A model generated the notes under the pieces. It was not told where the DNA came from. It did not search any database and saw only the letters and a program-made list of their open reading frames with translations. A stretch of DNA of 64,000 bases from an uncultured Bacteroidales bacterium (lineage in GTDB: Bacteria > Bacteroidota > Bacteroidia > Bacteroidales > Paludibacteraceae): contig CADBZO010000002.1 of NCBI GenBank assembly GCA_902799185.1, positions 45,031 through 109,030 on the forward strand, given 5' to 3'. The stretch's first letter is position 1, and every line of letters starts with the position of its first letter. The position numbers were made by a program, and so were the translations under genes. Of this stretch, positions 42,038 through 50,788 are shown piece after piece.

Positions 42038-42445
42038 ATGACACTCTTCACACGCATCATCAAAGGCGAGATCCCGAGCTACAAGGTAGCGGAGGACGAG
42101 AAGAACTACGCTTTTTTGGATATCAACCCGTTGGTGAAAGGCCACACGCTCGTCATCCCGAAGCTTCCGGAACCGGAGAGCGACTATCTGTTTGACCTGA
42201 CGGACGAGCAGTATATGAGCCTCATGGCGTTCGCCAAGAGAGTAGCGAAGGGTCTGAAAGCCGCCACGGGCTGCAAGCGCGTAGGCGTAGCGGTATTAGG
42301 CATGGAGGTGAACCACGTACATATCCATCTCGTACCGATGAACAGCGAGAAAGATATGCTCTTCACCAACCCCAAACTGAGCCTGCCGGCCGAGGAGATG
42401 GCGTTCATAGCCAACTCCATCGCAGAGGCCGTGGAGAAAGTTTAA
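42038..42445 (+). CDS. HIT family hydrolase
   Basis: The 135-aa protein has the histidine triad HVHIHLVP with the catalytic His, the N-terminal LFTRIIKGEIPSYKVAED and DINPLVKGHTLVIPK. Such proteins hydrolyse nucleoside phosphoramidates or dinucleoside polyphosphates; the physiological substrate is uncertain. It follows greA by 34 nt and is probably co-transcribed. The stop TAA lies in an AGTTTAAAGTTTAGAG repeat. Confidence 0.92.
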   Translation: MTLFTRIIKGEIPSYKVAEDEKNYAFLDINPLVKGHTLVIPKLPEPESDYLFDLTDEQYMSLMAFAKRVAKGLKAATGCKRVGVAVLGMEVNHVHIHLVPMNSEKDMLFTNPKLSLPAEEMAFIANSIAEAVEKV

Positions 42446-42467
42446 AGTTTAGAGTTTAGAGTTATAG
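42436..42467. repeat. AGTTTAGAGTTTAGAG repeat between convergent genes
   Basis: Three to four copies of AGTTTAGAG/AGTTTAAAG. It contains the stop of the HIT gene and the stop of psuG on the opposite strand. Confidence 0.8.
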
Positions 42468-43376
42468 TTCCGAGAGGGCCGTCGCAGTCAGAGCTGCCAG
42501 ACGGGCGTTATTGAGCACCAGTCGGATATTGGCTTCCAGACTGTCGCCGCCGGTGAGTTCTTTCACCTTGGCCAGTAAGAAAGGTGTGCATTGTTTACCA
42601 TGCACGCCTTTTTTGTCGGCCTCTGCCAACGCCTGTCTGATAGCGGCGTTGATGACATCCTCCGGCATCGAATACTGCTCGGGGATGGGGTTGGTGACCA
42701 GCATGCCGCCTTTGAGTCCGCAGTCCGTCTTGGCCCGGAAGGCGGCTGCCAGTTCCTCGGGGGAGTCGATGCGGTAATCGACACGGAAGCCGCTGTGGCG
42801 CGTGTAGAACGCCGGCAGTTCGTCCGTCCGGTATCCGATGACGGGCACGCCTTTGGTCTCCAGGTATTCGAGGGTCAGACCTAAATCCAGGATCGACTTG
42901 GCTCCTGCGCAGATGACCATCACCGGCGTCTGAGCCAGCTCCTCCAGGTCAGCAGAGATGTCGAAGGTCTGCTGTGCGCCGCGGTGTACGCCGCCTATGC
43001 CGCCGGTAGCGAAGACCCGGATGCCCGCCATGGCGGCGATGATCATCGTCGTGGTGACGGTTGTAGCTCCGTCTGCTCCGCGGGCCAGGAGAACAGGCAG
43101 GTCACGGCGCGAGGCCTTGGTGATCTCTGTGCCTTTCTTTCCCAGATACTCGATCTCTTCGGCGGTGCACCCGGCTTTGAGTTTGCCGCCAAGGATGGCG
43201 ATGGTAGCGGGTACGGCACCATTGTCACGGATCGTCTGCTCCACGCGTAGCGCCGTCTCCACGTTCTGCGGGTACGGCATACCGTGGCTGATGATGGTCG
43301 ATTCCAAGGCCACTACCGGCTTGCCGGCTTGCAGCGCTTCCTGCACCTCCGGCGATATACTCAGATACTGATTCAT
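42462..43376 (-). CDS. psuG: Pseudouridine-5'-phosphate glycosidase
   Basis: Splits pseudouridine 5'-phosphate into uracil and ribose 5-phosphate. The 304 aa match PsuG. Motifs: [92 protein letters not shown] and [10 protein letters not shown], which hold the Mn and phosphate binding residues of the family. No pseudouridine kinase gene lies beside it here. It has its own promoter (43483-43513) and a leader hairpin. Confidence 0.96.
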   Translation of the reverse strand: MNQYLSISPEVQEALQAGKPVVALESTIISHGMPYPQNVETALRVEQTIRDNGAVPATIAILGGKLKAGCTAEEIEYLGKKGTEITKASRRDLPVLLARGADGATTVTTTMIIAAMAGIRVFATGGIGGVHRGAQQTFDISADLEELAQTPVMVICAGAKSILDLGLTLEYLETKGVPVIGYRTDELPAFYTRHSGFRVDYRIDSPEELAAAFRAKTDCGLKGGMLVTNPIPEQYSMPEDVINAAIRQALAEADKKGVHGKQCTPFLLAKVKELTGGDSLEANIRLVLNNARLAALTATALSEL

Positions 43377-43400
43377 ATGCGTGATGATTATTGCCTAAAC

Positions 43401-43469
43401 CTATATAAAACAAAGAAGGTTGTCTCCCGACAACCCAATCTTTTTACTTAACCTTAAATCTAATACCAT
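43401..43469 (-). promoter_or_regulatory. psuG leader hairpin with overlapping 22-codon frame
   Basis: On the minus strand GGTTGTC-ggga-GACAACC (43435-43418) followed by TTCTTTGTTTT lies between the promoter and psuG. A small frame from ATG 43469 (MVLDLRLSKKIGLSGDNLLC, ending FI) runs across the hairpin, like the arrangement before greA. It could be an attenuator. Confidence 0.5.
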
Positions 43470-43482
43470 GAAAAACACGGTG

Positions 43483-43513
43483 CAAAGGTACTGCTTTTTG
43501 GCGATATGACCAA
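43483..43513 (-). promoter_or_regulatory. Promoter of psuG
   Basis: TTG (43513-43511) and TACCTTTG (43490-43483) on the minus strand, 20 nt apart, context AAAAAGCAGTACCTTTGCACC. The stretch 43514-43599 to trmD holds no gene. Confidence 0.85.
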
Positions 43514-43599
43514 ATATTTTTGCAAAAAAGTGTTATAAAACATATTTTTGTAAAGTACGATTTGCAAATACAGGTTATATGGGCTTGATATACATCCTT

Positions 43600-44280
43600 T
43601 TAGTTCTCATCTAATAAATCAGGCCTCCGTTCCTTGGTATGAGCCAGCGACTGCTCGTAGAGCCACTCTTCCACCTTCGCCTGGTGGCCGCTGAGGAGTA
43701 TATCCGGCACTTTCCATCCTTTGTAGTCCGCAGGGCGTGTATAGACACCGGCCTCCAGCAGTCCGTCCTGGAAAGAGTCGTTGAGGGCGGACTCCACGTC
43801 TCCCAGTGCGCCGGGCAGAAGCCGCACGATAGCGTCGGTCATCATCGCCGCCGGCATCTCACCCCCGGTGAGCACGAAATCGCCGATGCTGTACTCACGC
43901 GTGATCAGGTGATCGCGCACGCGCTGGTCCACGCCTTTGTAATGGCCGCAGAGGATGATGATATTCTCCTTGAGGGAGAGCTCGTTGGCGGCTTTCTGGT
44001 CAAACCGCTCGCCGTCCGGGGCGGTGAAGATAATCTCGTCGTAGTGGCGCTCGGAGGTGAGGTGGGTGATAAGACGGTCGATAGGCTCTATCTGAAGCAC
44101 CATCCCGGCGCCGAAACCGAAGGCGTAGTCATCCACCTTACGGTGCTTGTCCAGCGTCCAGTCACGCAGGTTATGCACGTATATCTCGCAGAGACCTTTG
44201 TTCTTCGCGCGCTGGATGATGGAGTGGTTGAGCGGAGATTCCAACAGCTCCGGGCAACATGTGATGATATCTATTCTCAT
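43600..44280 (-). CDS. trmD: tRNA (guanine-N1)-methyltransferase TrmD
   Basis: SPOUT-fold enzyme that methylates G37 of tRNAs reading CNN codons, to prevent frameshifts. The 226 aa match the family. Motifs: [58 protein letters not shown] and [17 protein letters not shown] form the trefoil knot SAM site, with a C-terminal helical domain ([15 protein letters not shown]). It is the last gene of the DUF4271-hemD-rnpA-yidD-trmD run on this strand. Confidence 0.96.
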   Translation of the reverse strand: MRIDIITCCPELLESPLNHSIIQRAKNKGLCEIYVHNLRDWTLDKHRKVDDYAFGFGAGMVLQIEPIDRLITHLTSERHYDEIIFTAPDGERFDQKAANELSLKENIIILCGHYKGVDQRVRDHLITREYSIGDFVLTGGEMPAAMMTDAIVRLLPGALGDVESALNDSFQDGLLEAGVYTRPADYKGWKVPDILLSGHQAKVEEWLYEQSLAHTKERRPDLLDEN

Positions 44281-44319
44281 AATTTCTTTTTTTATCGGCC
44301 ATGCATGGTCGATGCATGA

Positions 44320-44577
44320 TTAGGGTACGGGGTCGTATCCCGAGCCGCCCCAGGGGTGGCAGCGGAGGATGCGTTTGATGCCGAGCCAGCCGCCTTTGAG
44401 AATCCCGTATTTGAGTACCGCCTCCACCATATACTGGCTGCACGTAGGCGTGTAACGGCAGGACGGCGGTGTCAGCGGGGAGATGAAGACCCGGTAGAAA
44501 TAGACGGGGAGGAGGAACATCTTGCGGAGCACGATTTTCCACGGTGCATGGGTCATTTGTGACGGGTCATTGGTCAT
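44320..44577 (-). CDS. yidD: Membrane protein insertion efficiency factor YidD
   Basis: A small protein acting with YidC at the inner membrane. The core [20 protein letters not shown], then [20 protein letters not shown] and [14 protein letters not shown], is the full YidD signature with the conserved Cys residues. ATG 44577 gives 85 aa and overlaps rnpA by 11 nt; ATG 44556 ([13 protein letters not shown]) is an alternative and perhaps the better family start. The segment between them is made of ATGACC-type repeats. The rnpA-yidD order is general in bacteria. Confidence 0.93.
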   Translation of the reverse strand: MTNDPSQMTHAPWKIVLRKMFLLPVYFYRVFISPLTPPSCRYTPTCSQYMVEAVLKYGILKGGWLGIKRILRCHPWGGSGYDPVP

Positions 44578-44941
44578 GGATTCTCTTGAGGGCTTTGATG
44601 ACTGCTTTCTCTATCGTGGCGAAGGGCTGCTCCTCCTTGTCGATATAGTTGAAGGCTATCATGAAGTTAGAAGTCAGACCGCTGTTGCTGTTAGAAGTCA
44701 GGATCCCTTGATGGAGCCTGTACGCCTCGCGCATCAGACGGCGCAGACGGTTACGTTTGACGGCGCGTTTGAAAAGCGATTTGGGAGCCCAGACGAGCAC
44801 TTCTGTAGCAGCCGTTTGTCCTTCGGGAACCTTCTCCCATGTAACGCGCATAGGCCACGCCGTGAAGCGCTTGCCCTCTTTGTACAGGCGCGTGATGCGC
44901 TCCTGACCGCAGAGTTTGTGCTGTTTGGGAAAAGTATTCAT
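44567..44941 (-). CDS. rnpA: Ribonuclease P protein component
   Basis: Binds RNase P RNA and helps process tRNA 5' ends. From ATG 44941 it has 124 aa and starts [20 protein letters not shown]. The RNA-binding motif [15 protein letters not shown] is intact. After REAYRLHQG about 16 residues ([13 protein letters not shown]) are read from a degenerate GTTAGAAGTCAG repeat (44667-44705), placed just after the conserved helix. Two more codons upstream (44947) are possible but lie in the GAATTGAGAAT repeat. It overlaps yidD. Confidence 0.93.
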   Translation of the reverse strand: MNTFPKQHKLCGQERITRLYKEGKRFTAWPMRVTWEKVPEGQTAATEVLVWAPKSLFKRAVKRNRLRRLMREAYRLHQGILTSNSNSGLTSNFMIAFNYIDKEEQPFATIEKAVIKALKRIHDQ

Positions 44942-45092
44942 TCTCAATTCTCAATTCTCAATTCTCAATTAACAAAGCGTCCTAGGGACTTTTGTACAAA
45001 ATTAATAGAAAGTACGTATCTTAAAACGTTGTACCAACCTCCAAAATCCCTTTGTACATTGTAAATTGTACATTGTACATTGTACATGGTAC
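44938..45092. repeat. Two simple repeats between rnpA and hemD
   Basis: TTCTCAATTCTCAATTCTC (44938-44971) directly abuts the rnpA start. TTGTACATTGTAAATTGTAC steps (45050-45092) directly abut the hemD stop. The 75 bp between them hold no gene. Confidence 0.85.
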
Positions 45093-45096
45093 ATTC

Positions 45097-45843
45097 TTAT
45101 TGGTTCTTGTCCAGATAATCGGCTATCGCCATGGGCAGGGAGGCGAAGGTCTTGCCCGGCCCGGCCTCTATGTCCACGCGGAAACCGGCGTCCTCCAATG
45201 CCCGCACCGTACCTTCGCCGAAAGCGGCGATGAGCGTCTTGCCTTGCTTCCAGTCGGGGAAGTTCTCGCAGAGCGAGGTCACACCAGCCGGCGTGAAAAG
45301 GGCGATGAGGTCGTAGTCGAACGGTTTGTCCTTCGGCCAGGGGGTCGTCACCGTGCGGTACATGATCGCCGGCTGCACCTCGATACGGTTCTCGGCGAAC
45401 ATGTTGATCTGGTCCTGGCTGTGGATATCGGAGAGTACCATGAGGTATTTCTCGTTGGGACGGCGGTGCATCGCCGGCAGCAGGTCCTCGAACTTGTTAC
45501 CCGTCTCGGGGAAGAACACTTTGCGCTTGCGGTAGTTGATGAACTTCTGCAGATAGAGACCTACCTGCTCGGAGTTGCAGTAGTAGTGCATGGAGTCGGG
45601 TACGGTCAGCCGCATCTCCTCGCATAACCGGAAATAATGTTCGGCTCCCAGACGGGAGTTGAGAATCACCGCCGTGTAGTCCAGCGGGTTGATATGCTGC
45701 TGACGGAATTCCCGAGCCGTCAGACCCTCAATGTGAATAAACTGGTAGAAGTCACACTGTACGCCGTATTGTTCTTCCAGACGGCTGTACGGGTTATGCG
45801 CCGTTTCCGGACGCGGTTGGGAAAATAGAATTTTCTGTATCAT
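45097..45843 (-). CDS. hemD: Uroporphyrinogen-III synthase
   Basis: Makes uroporphyrinogen III from hydroxymethylbilane in heme and corrin synthesis. The 248-aa protein shows the two-lobed HemD layout of Bacteroidetes: ILFSQPRPETAHNPYSRLEE, DYTAVILNSRLGAEHYFRLC, YCNSEQVGLYLQKFI, PFDYDLIALFTPAGVTSLCE and LIAAFGEGTVRALEDAGFRV, with weak sequence conservation typical of the family. It overlaps the DUF4271 gene upstream by 4 nt. Partner heme genes are not in this window. Confidence 0.88.
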   Translation of the reverse strand: MIQKILFSQPRPETAHNPYSRLEEQYGVQCDFYQFIHIEGLTAREFRQQHINPLDYTAVILNSRLGAEHYFRLCEEMRLTVPDSMHYYCNSEQVGLYLQKFINYRKRKVFFPETGNKFEDLLPAMHRRPNEKYLMVLSDIHSQDQINMFAENRIEVQPAIMYRTVTTPWPKDKPFDYDLIALFTPAGVTSLCENFPDWKQGKTLIAAFGEGTVRALEDAGFRVDIEAGPGKTFASLPMAIADYLDKNQ

Positions 45844-46493
45844 AGAATCTTAATCATTATCGAGGAAAGATACAGGAGTCCGCCCGTCGGCAGGATCTCC
45901 ATCGTACCTATATACAGGGCAATATACAGGACAGCCGCCGGCGAGGAGACAAACGTCCGTGCCGCGCGGTAGGTCCATATCATCAGGAACAGGGCCGCCA
46001 CGCCTGCGCATACCCACCGCACGGCGTCCAGCGAACCTATATACATCGTTACCAACAGGGCCGGATAGAGCAGGCAGGCGGCCAGGGTGGTGGCGTCTCC
46101 GTATTGCTCGTACACCGGTGCAAAACGGCGCGAGAGCATGAATGTGTAGTCCAGCAGGCCATTGCCCGCCATCTTCAGCAGCACCAATCCGAACGTGACT
46201 CCCAGCACCGCTGCATACGCAGCGAAGGAGAACTCCCCGCCCGGATAGACGCACAGGCCGGCGCCCATCGCTATCGTACCCAGCCGGAAGAGGGTAATCA
46301 GTATCTGGCCGTAGAGATTACTGGGCGCAGCCTTGTAGGTGCGGTCGTTATGCGAAAGGAGAGAGCTGTGCGCCTGGCTGATGATACCGGGCTGCATGAA
46401 CTCGCTGACTACGCCGCAGAGGAGCAGGATGAACATCGTCCATCCCCACCACGAGGCGCTCCAAGGGGTCAGTATGTGCTCTATTGTGTTCAC
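45840..46493 (-). CDS. DUF4271 membrane protein
   Basis: The 217-aa protein has about six hydrophobic segments (WWGWTMFILLLCGVVSEFMQ, LYGQILITLFRLGTIAMGAG, AAYAAVLGVTFGLVLLKMAG, LAACLLYPALLVTMYIG, GVAALFLMIWTYRAARTF, GGLLYLSSIMIKIL). The motif of a short polar loop with QILITLFRLGT and its position directly before hemD match the DUF4271 family, specific to Bacteroidetes. Function unknown. Confidence 0.85.
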   Translation of the reverse strand: MNTIEHILTPWSASWWGWTMFILLLCGVVSEFMQPGIISQAHSSLLSHNDRTYKAAPSNLYGQILITLFRLGTIAMGAGLCVYPGGEFSFAAYAAVLGVTFGLVLLKMAGNGLLDYTFMLSRRFAPVYEQYGDATTLAACLLYPALLVTMYIGSLDAVRWVCAGVAALFLMIWTYRAARTFVSSPAAVLYIALYIGTMEILPTGGLLYLSSIMIKIL

Positions 46494-46496
46494 GGG

Positions 46497-47741
46497 TTAT
46501 GCTTCTCTCTCTTCGGCCCAGATAAACAGTTTGTCTCCGCGGCGGATGAGGGTGCCGGTCTTGAGGGAGAAGAACTGCCCTTTGGCTACGCGTTCCGTCG
46601 GCCGGCCTTTCGCGTCCCGCATCCCTTCCGCCCGGCACTCATAGACACCGGTCGTCTCGCCGGTGATGAGCAGATCCTGACCTTGCTCTATCGCCTCCAC
46701 GGCTTCCACTACGAACTCCGCTACACTCAGGTTCTTGAAGAAATTGGTGCATTTGGCGGCGTAGATCTTCTTCCGGGTGGCTTTGTTGCCGTACGAGCGG
46801 GTCCATTCACCCAGTCGCTGGCCTTGGTAGTAACCGTCCCAGAAACCGCGGTTGAAGACCCGGCTGAGCCGTTCGTCCCAATCGGCTATCTTCGGCCCGA
46901 TGACGGCGTCGTCGGCGTACTCGCCGCGTTGCCAGGCTTCCACCGCCTCTTTGTAGCACCGCACGACGGTAGCTACGTACTCGGCACCGCGGGCACGGCC
47001 TTCGATCTTCAGCACCCGCACCCCGGCGTCCAGCAGTTTGTTGAGGAAACCGATGGTCTTGAGGTCCTTGGGGCTCATGATATACTGGTTGTCGATATCC
47101 AGCTCCAGGTCGGACGACTTGTCTTTGACGGTATAGCCTCTGCGGCACACCTGCACGCAGGCGCCGCGGTTGGCGGAGAGACCGTAGTTATTGAGGGAGA
47201 GGTAGCATTTGCCGCTCACAGCCATGCATAACGCGCCGTGGCAGAACATCTCGATGCGGATCGGCTCTCCGCTGCGGCCGCATATATGCTGCTCCTGTAT
47301 GTCGCGGTAGATAGAAGCCACCTGCTCCATGTTCAGTTCCCGCGCCAGCACGACTACGTCGGCAAACTGCGCATAGAACCGCAGCGCCTCGGTGTTGGCG
47401 ATATTGAGCTGGGTGGAGAGGTGTACCTCCTGGCCGATGCTGTTGGCGTACTGCATCACGGCTATGTCGGAAGCGATGATAGCATCCACGCCTGTCTCAT
47501 GCGCCTTATCGACGATCGTGCGCATCAACGCCAGGTCCTCCGGGTACATCACGGTGTTGACCGTCAGGTAGGTCTTCACGCCCGCCTCGCGGCAGATCGC
47601 CACGATGCGGCTCATGTCCTCCGTCGTGAAATTGACCGAACTGCGGGCACGCATGTTCAGGTGCTCAATGCCGAAATAGACGGAGGTGGCACCGGCCTGT
47701 ATTGCCGCTGCCAGGCTCTCCCAGCACCCTACGGGCGCCAT
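46497..47741 (-). CDS. Peptidase U32 family protein
   Basis: The 414-aa protein from ATG 47741 (MAPVGCWESLAAAIQAGATS) has the U32 pattern: VYFGIEHLNMRARSSVNFT, VYLTVNT-like KTYLTVNTVMYPEDL, DAIIASDIAVMQYANSIGQE, HLSTQLNIANTEALRF, RELNMEQVASI, EMFCHGALCMAVSGKCYLS, RGACVQVCRRGY and DLKTIGFLNKLLDAGVRVLK. Members include RlhA/TrhP-type RNA hydroxylation factors and so-called collagenases; here an RNA modification role (TrhP/YegQ-like) is more likely. The longer start at 47768 adds nine residues read from an AAATGACCAAATAGTAAAT repeat. Confidence 0.88.
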   Translation of the reverse strand: MAPVGCWESLAAAIQAGATSVYFGIEHLNMRARSSVNFTTEDMSRIVAICREAGVKTYLTVNTVMYPEDLALMRTIVDKAHETGVDAIIASDIAVMQYANSIGQEVHLSTQLNIANTEALRFYAQFADVVVLARELNMEQVASIYRDIQEQHICGRSGEPIRIEMFCHGALCMAVSGKCYLSLNNYGLSANRGACVQVCRRGYTVKDKSSDLELDIDNQYIMSPKDLKTIGFLNKLLDAGVRVLKIEGRARGAEYVATVVRCYKEAVEAWQRGEYADDAVIGPKIADWDERLSRVFNRGFWDGYYQGQRLGEWTRSYGNKATRKKIYAAKCTNFFKNLSVAEFVVEAVEAIEQGQDLLITGETTGVYECRAEGMRDAKGRPTERVAKGQFFSLKTGTLIRRGDKLFIWAEEREA

Positions 47742-47778
47742 GATATTTACTATTTGGTCATTTACCATTTTGTCATTT
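47742..47778. repeat. AAATGACCAAATAGTAAAT repeat at the U32 gene start
   Basis: Degenerate units AAATGGTAAATGACC and AAATAGTAAATATC lie directly before, or inside, the 5' end of the U32 gene. Confidence 0.65.
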
Positions 47779-47819
47779 ATCTGTCAGGCCTTAAGCCGGT
47801 CTGTCAGCGTTAGCGTTCT

Positions 47820-48833
47820 TTATTCTGTCAGCGTAGCGGTCTTTACCAAGTACTCCGCTATCTGTACGGCATTGAGTGCCGCACCTTTGCGTATCTGGTC
47901 GCTCACGCACCAGAAACTCAGTCCGTTCTCGTCTGTCAGATCCTTGCGCACACGGCCGACGAACACCTCGTCGCTGCCGCTCAGGAAGAGGGGCATGGGG
48001 TATATCTTCTTCTCCGGCTCGTCCATCAGGACGCATCCCGGTGCTGCGGCGAAGGCGGCTTGGGCTTCCGCTACCGACACCGGCCGCTCCGTCTCTATCC
48101 ACACGCTCTCGCTGTGGGCACGGAGGGAAGGCACGCGTACGCAGGTAGCGCTGACACGGATGTCCGAGTGCATGATCTTACGCGTCTCGTGGTACATCTT
48201 CAGCTCCTCCTTGGTATAACCGTTCTCGGTGAAGACATCAATATGGGGGATGAGGTTATAAGCCAGCTGGTAGGCGAATTTCTCTACCGTAGGCGTTTCG
48301 CCCGCCACGATCTGGCGGTATTGGTTTTCCAGTTCTTTCATCGCCTGCGCCCCGGCTCCGGAAGCCGCCTGGTAGGTGGCTACATGTACGCGCTTGATAT
48401 GCGTAAGACGCTCGATAGCCTGCAGCGCTACGACCATCTGGATGGTGGTGCAGTTGGGGTTGGCGATGATATTACGCGGACGGACTAACGCATCCGCCGC
48501 ATTGACCTCCGGCACAACCAGCGGTACGTCCTCCTCCATGCGGAACGCGGAGGAGTTGTCAATCATGATGGTGCCGAAACGGGTGATGTCCTCCGCATAC
48601 GTACGTGACGCGCTTGCGCCCGCGGAGACAAAAGCAATATCGACGCCCTTGAAAGCGTCGTCGTGTTGCAGCAGCTGAACGGTCAGTTCTCTGCCGCGGA
48701 AAGTGTATGTCCGTCCGGCACTGCGTTCCGACCCGAATAGTCGCAACTCGGAGCACGGGAACTGCCGCTGTTCCAAGACAGCCAGCAGTTCCTGTCCGAC
48801 GGCGCCGGAAGCGCCTACAATAGCTATGACCAT
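47820..48833 (-). CDS. asd: Aspartate-semialdehyde dehydrogenase
   Basis: Reduces aspartyl phosphate to aspartate semialdehyde for Lys, Thr, Met and diaminopimelate. The 337 aa match the family. NADP site [20 protein letters not shown]; the active-site Cys in [34 protein letters not shown]; and the His-containing [20 protein letters not shown]. It follows the wHTH gene by 2 nt on the same strand. Confidence 0.97.
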   Translation of the reverse strand: MVIAIVGASGAVGQELLAVLEQRQFPCSELRLFGSERSAGRTYTFRGRELTVQLLQHDDAFKGVDIAFVSAGASASRTYAEDITRFGTIMIDNSSAFRMEEDVPLVVPEVNAADALVRPRNIIANPNCTTIQMVVALQAIERLTHIKRVHVATYQAASGAGAQAMKELENQYRQIVAGETPTVEKFAYQLAYNLIPHIDVFTENGYTKEELKMYHETRKIMHSDIRVSATCVRVPSLRAHSESVWIETERPVSVAEAQAAFAAAPGCVLMDEPEKKIYPMPLFLSGSDEVFVGRVRKDLTDENGLSFWCVSDQIRKGAALNAVQIAEYLVKTATLTE

Positions 48834-48835
48834 GG

Positions 48836-49030
48836 TTATGCCAAAGCGATAACTGGTTCAGCCTCTGTCTCGGTGAAGGTGATTTTGCTCTCACGCGCCA
48901 ACCAACCCAGAGCCAGATACAGCTCCTCGTTTTTCAGTTTGGTAACTTTCTTCAGTGCTTTCAGTCCTTGTGCACCATTCTGCAGAGCACCCCAAATGAG
49001 GCCTGCGTTTTCTCCGATTTTTGTAATCAT
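48836..49030 (-). CDS. Small winged helix-turn-helix protein (DUF2582-like)
   Basis: The 64-aa protein starts [20 protein letters not shown], continues [21 protein letters not shown] and LARESKITF, the compact winged-helix pattern of DUF2582 proteins. These bind DNA or partners, with no clear role known. It lies 2 nt before asd. fabF lies 60 nt upstream on the same strand, so fabF may share the transcript. Confidence 0.85.
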   Translation of the reverse strand: MITKIGENAGLIWGALQNGAQGLKALKKVTKLKNEELYLALGWLARESKITFTETEAEPVIALA

Positions 49031-49089
49031 AAGACCTTAAATTTATTTGGTTAGACTAATCAGGCGCTTGTTACGGGGCGCCCTTCCCG

Positions 49090-50349
49090 TTATTCCTCCC
49101 ATTTCTTGAAGATCAGACACGCGTTGTGTCCTCCGAAACCGAAGGTGTTACTCAGCGCATACTTGATATCGCGTTTCTGGGCTTTGTCGAATGTGAAGTT
49201 GATACGGTAGTCAATCTCTTCGTCCGCGTCCTCGGGGTCGTGGTTGATCGTGGGCGGGATGATACCGTCTTTCAGCGCCATGATACATGCCAGGGCCTCT
49301 ACGGCACCGGTGGCTCCGATGAGGTGCCCGGTCATGGACTTGGTGGAGTCGAGGTTCATCTCATACACATGCTCGCCGAAGACCCGCTGGATGGCTTTTA
49401 CCTCCGTCACGTCTCCTAAGGGCGTGGAGGTGCCGTGGGTGTTGATGAAATCAATAGCCTCCGGTTGCAATCCGGCATCTTTGAGTGCCAGCCGCATGAC
49501 GCGTTCTGCGCCCTTGCCCTCCGGATCGGGGGCGGTCATGTGGTACGCATCGGAGGTCATGCCTTCGCCTACTATCTCGGCGTAGATCTTCGCGCCGCGC
49601 GCTTTCGCATGCTCGTATTCCTCCATGATGATACAGGCTGCTCCTTCGCCCAGTACAAAACCGTCACGGCTCTTGGAGAACGGACGGCTGGCGGTCGTAG
49701 GCGAGTCGTTGCGCGTAGAAAGGGCGTGGAGGGAGTTGAAACCGCCGATACCCGTATAGGTGATATCTGCGTCGGCGCCGCCCGTCAGCAGCACGTCGGC
49801 GTGCCCCAGACGGATCTGGTCGAAAGCCGAACCTACGGCGTGGGACGACGAGGAGCAGGCGGTGCTGACCGAGAAACTCGGGCCGCCCAACCCGAAACGG
49901 ATGGATATCTGCCCCGCTGCAATGGAGGGGATGGCTTTAGGAATCATGAACGGGTTGAAACGAGGCACGCCGTCGCCTTTGGCGAAGTCGATGATCTCCT
50001 CCTCGGTGGAATGCAGACCTCCCATGCCGCTGCCCCAGATCACTCCTACGCGGCTGCGGTCCTCTTTCTCCAAATCCAAGCCGCTGTCGCGCAGTGCCTC
50101 ATCGGCCACGCAGACAGAGAACTGGGAGTAACGGTCCATCTTCCGTGCCTCCTTACGGTCGATCACGGTGGTGGGGTCAAACCCCTTCACCTCTCCGGCA
50201 AACTGTGTCTTGAACAGGCTGGCGTCGAACGCTGTGATCGGACCGATACCGTTCTTGCCGCTGATCAGCGCCTGCCAGGTCTCCGGGGCGGAATTGCCTA
50301 CCGGAGTGAGTGCTCCGAGGCCTGTTATTACAACTCGTCTTAACTCCAT
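49090..50349 (-). CDS. fabF: 3-oxoacyl-[acyl-carrier-protein] synthase II
   Basis: Condensing enzyme of type II fatty acid synthesis that extends acyl-ACP with malonyl-ACP. The 419 aa match FabF. The catalytic triad is visible: Cys in VSTACSSSSHAVGSAF, His in INTHGTSTPLGD and His in KSMTGHLIGATGAVEAL, with the C-terminal NTFGFGGHNACLIF. It follows acpP by 77 nt on the same strand, the common acpP-fabF operon. Confidence 0.98.
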   Translation of the reverse strand: MELRRVVITGLGALTPVGNSAPETWQALISGKNGIGPITAFDASLFKTQFAGEVKGFDPTTVIDRKEARKMDRYSQFSVCVADEALRDSGLDLEKEDRSRVGVIWGSGMGGLHSTEEEIIDFAKGDGVPRFNPFMIPKAIPSIAAGQISIRFGLGGPSFSVSTACSSSSHAVGSAFDQIRLGHADVLLTGGADADITYTGIGGFNSLHALSTRNDSPTTASRPFSKSRDGFVLGEGAACIIMEEYEHAKARGAKIYAEIVGEGMTSDAYHMTAPDPEGKGAERVMRLALKDAGLQPEAIDFINTHGTSTPLGDVTEVKAIQRVFGEHVYEMNLDSTKSMTGHLIGATGAVEALACIMALKDGIIPPTINHDPEDADEEIDYRINFTFDKAQKRDIKYALSNTFGFGGHNACLIFKKWEE

Positions 50350-50426
50350 AAATAGCGATTCGTATAAATATAGCGTACGAGTTTACAGTGTGCCCGTAAA
50401 CTCGTACTCCTTTTGCGGAAATAGAT

Positions 50427-50663
50427 TTACTTTACTGCGTTCTCGACGTATGCGATTGCGTCGCCTACAGTAGCGATCTTCTGGGTGTCCTCATCCGGAA
50501 TAGAGATACCGAACTCTTTCTCAAACTCCATGATCATCTCTACGGTGTCCAGAGAATCAGCACCAAGATCGGTTTGGAAATTAGCGTCATTGGTTACCTG
50601 CGATTCTTCTACACCAAGCTTATCAACGATGATCGCTTTTACTTTTGCTTCAATTTCTGCCAT
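50427..50663 (-). CDS. acpP: Acyl carrier protein
   Basis: The 78-aa acidic helical protein carries the phosphopantetheine Ser in [20 protein letters not shown], with the usual N-terminal [20 protein letters not shown]. It carries acyl chains for fatty acid synthesis. A strong promoter lies at 50748-50778 and fabF follows. Confidence 0.98.
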   Translation of the reverse strand: MAEIEAKVKAIIVDKLGVEESQVTNDANFQTDLGADSLDTVEMIMEFEKEFGISIPDEDTQKIATVGDAIAYVENAVK

Positions 50664-50747
50664 AATACTAAAAATTTAGTGATTAAATATGTGTGTTTTT
50701 ATTAATATCCGTAATGTTCTATTGCCGCATATTTCGGAAATAGGCCA

Positions 50748-50778
50748 CAAAATTACTGCTTTTTTCTGATATATGCAA
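50748..50778 (-). promoter_or_regulatory. Promoter of acpP-fabF
   Basis: TTGCATATATCA (from 50778) and TAATTTTG (50755-50748) on the minus strand, with TTG and the -7 box 20 nt apart. The -7 context is AAAAAAGCAGTAATTTTG. Confidence 0.85.
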
Positions 50779-50788
50779 ATTTTTTGGA

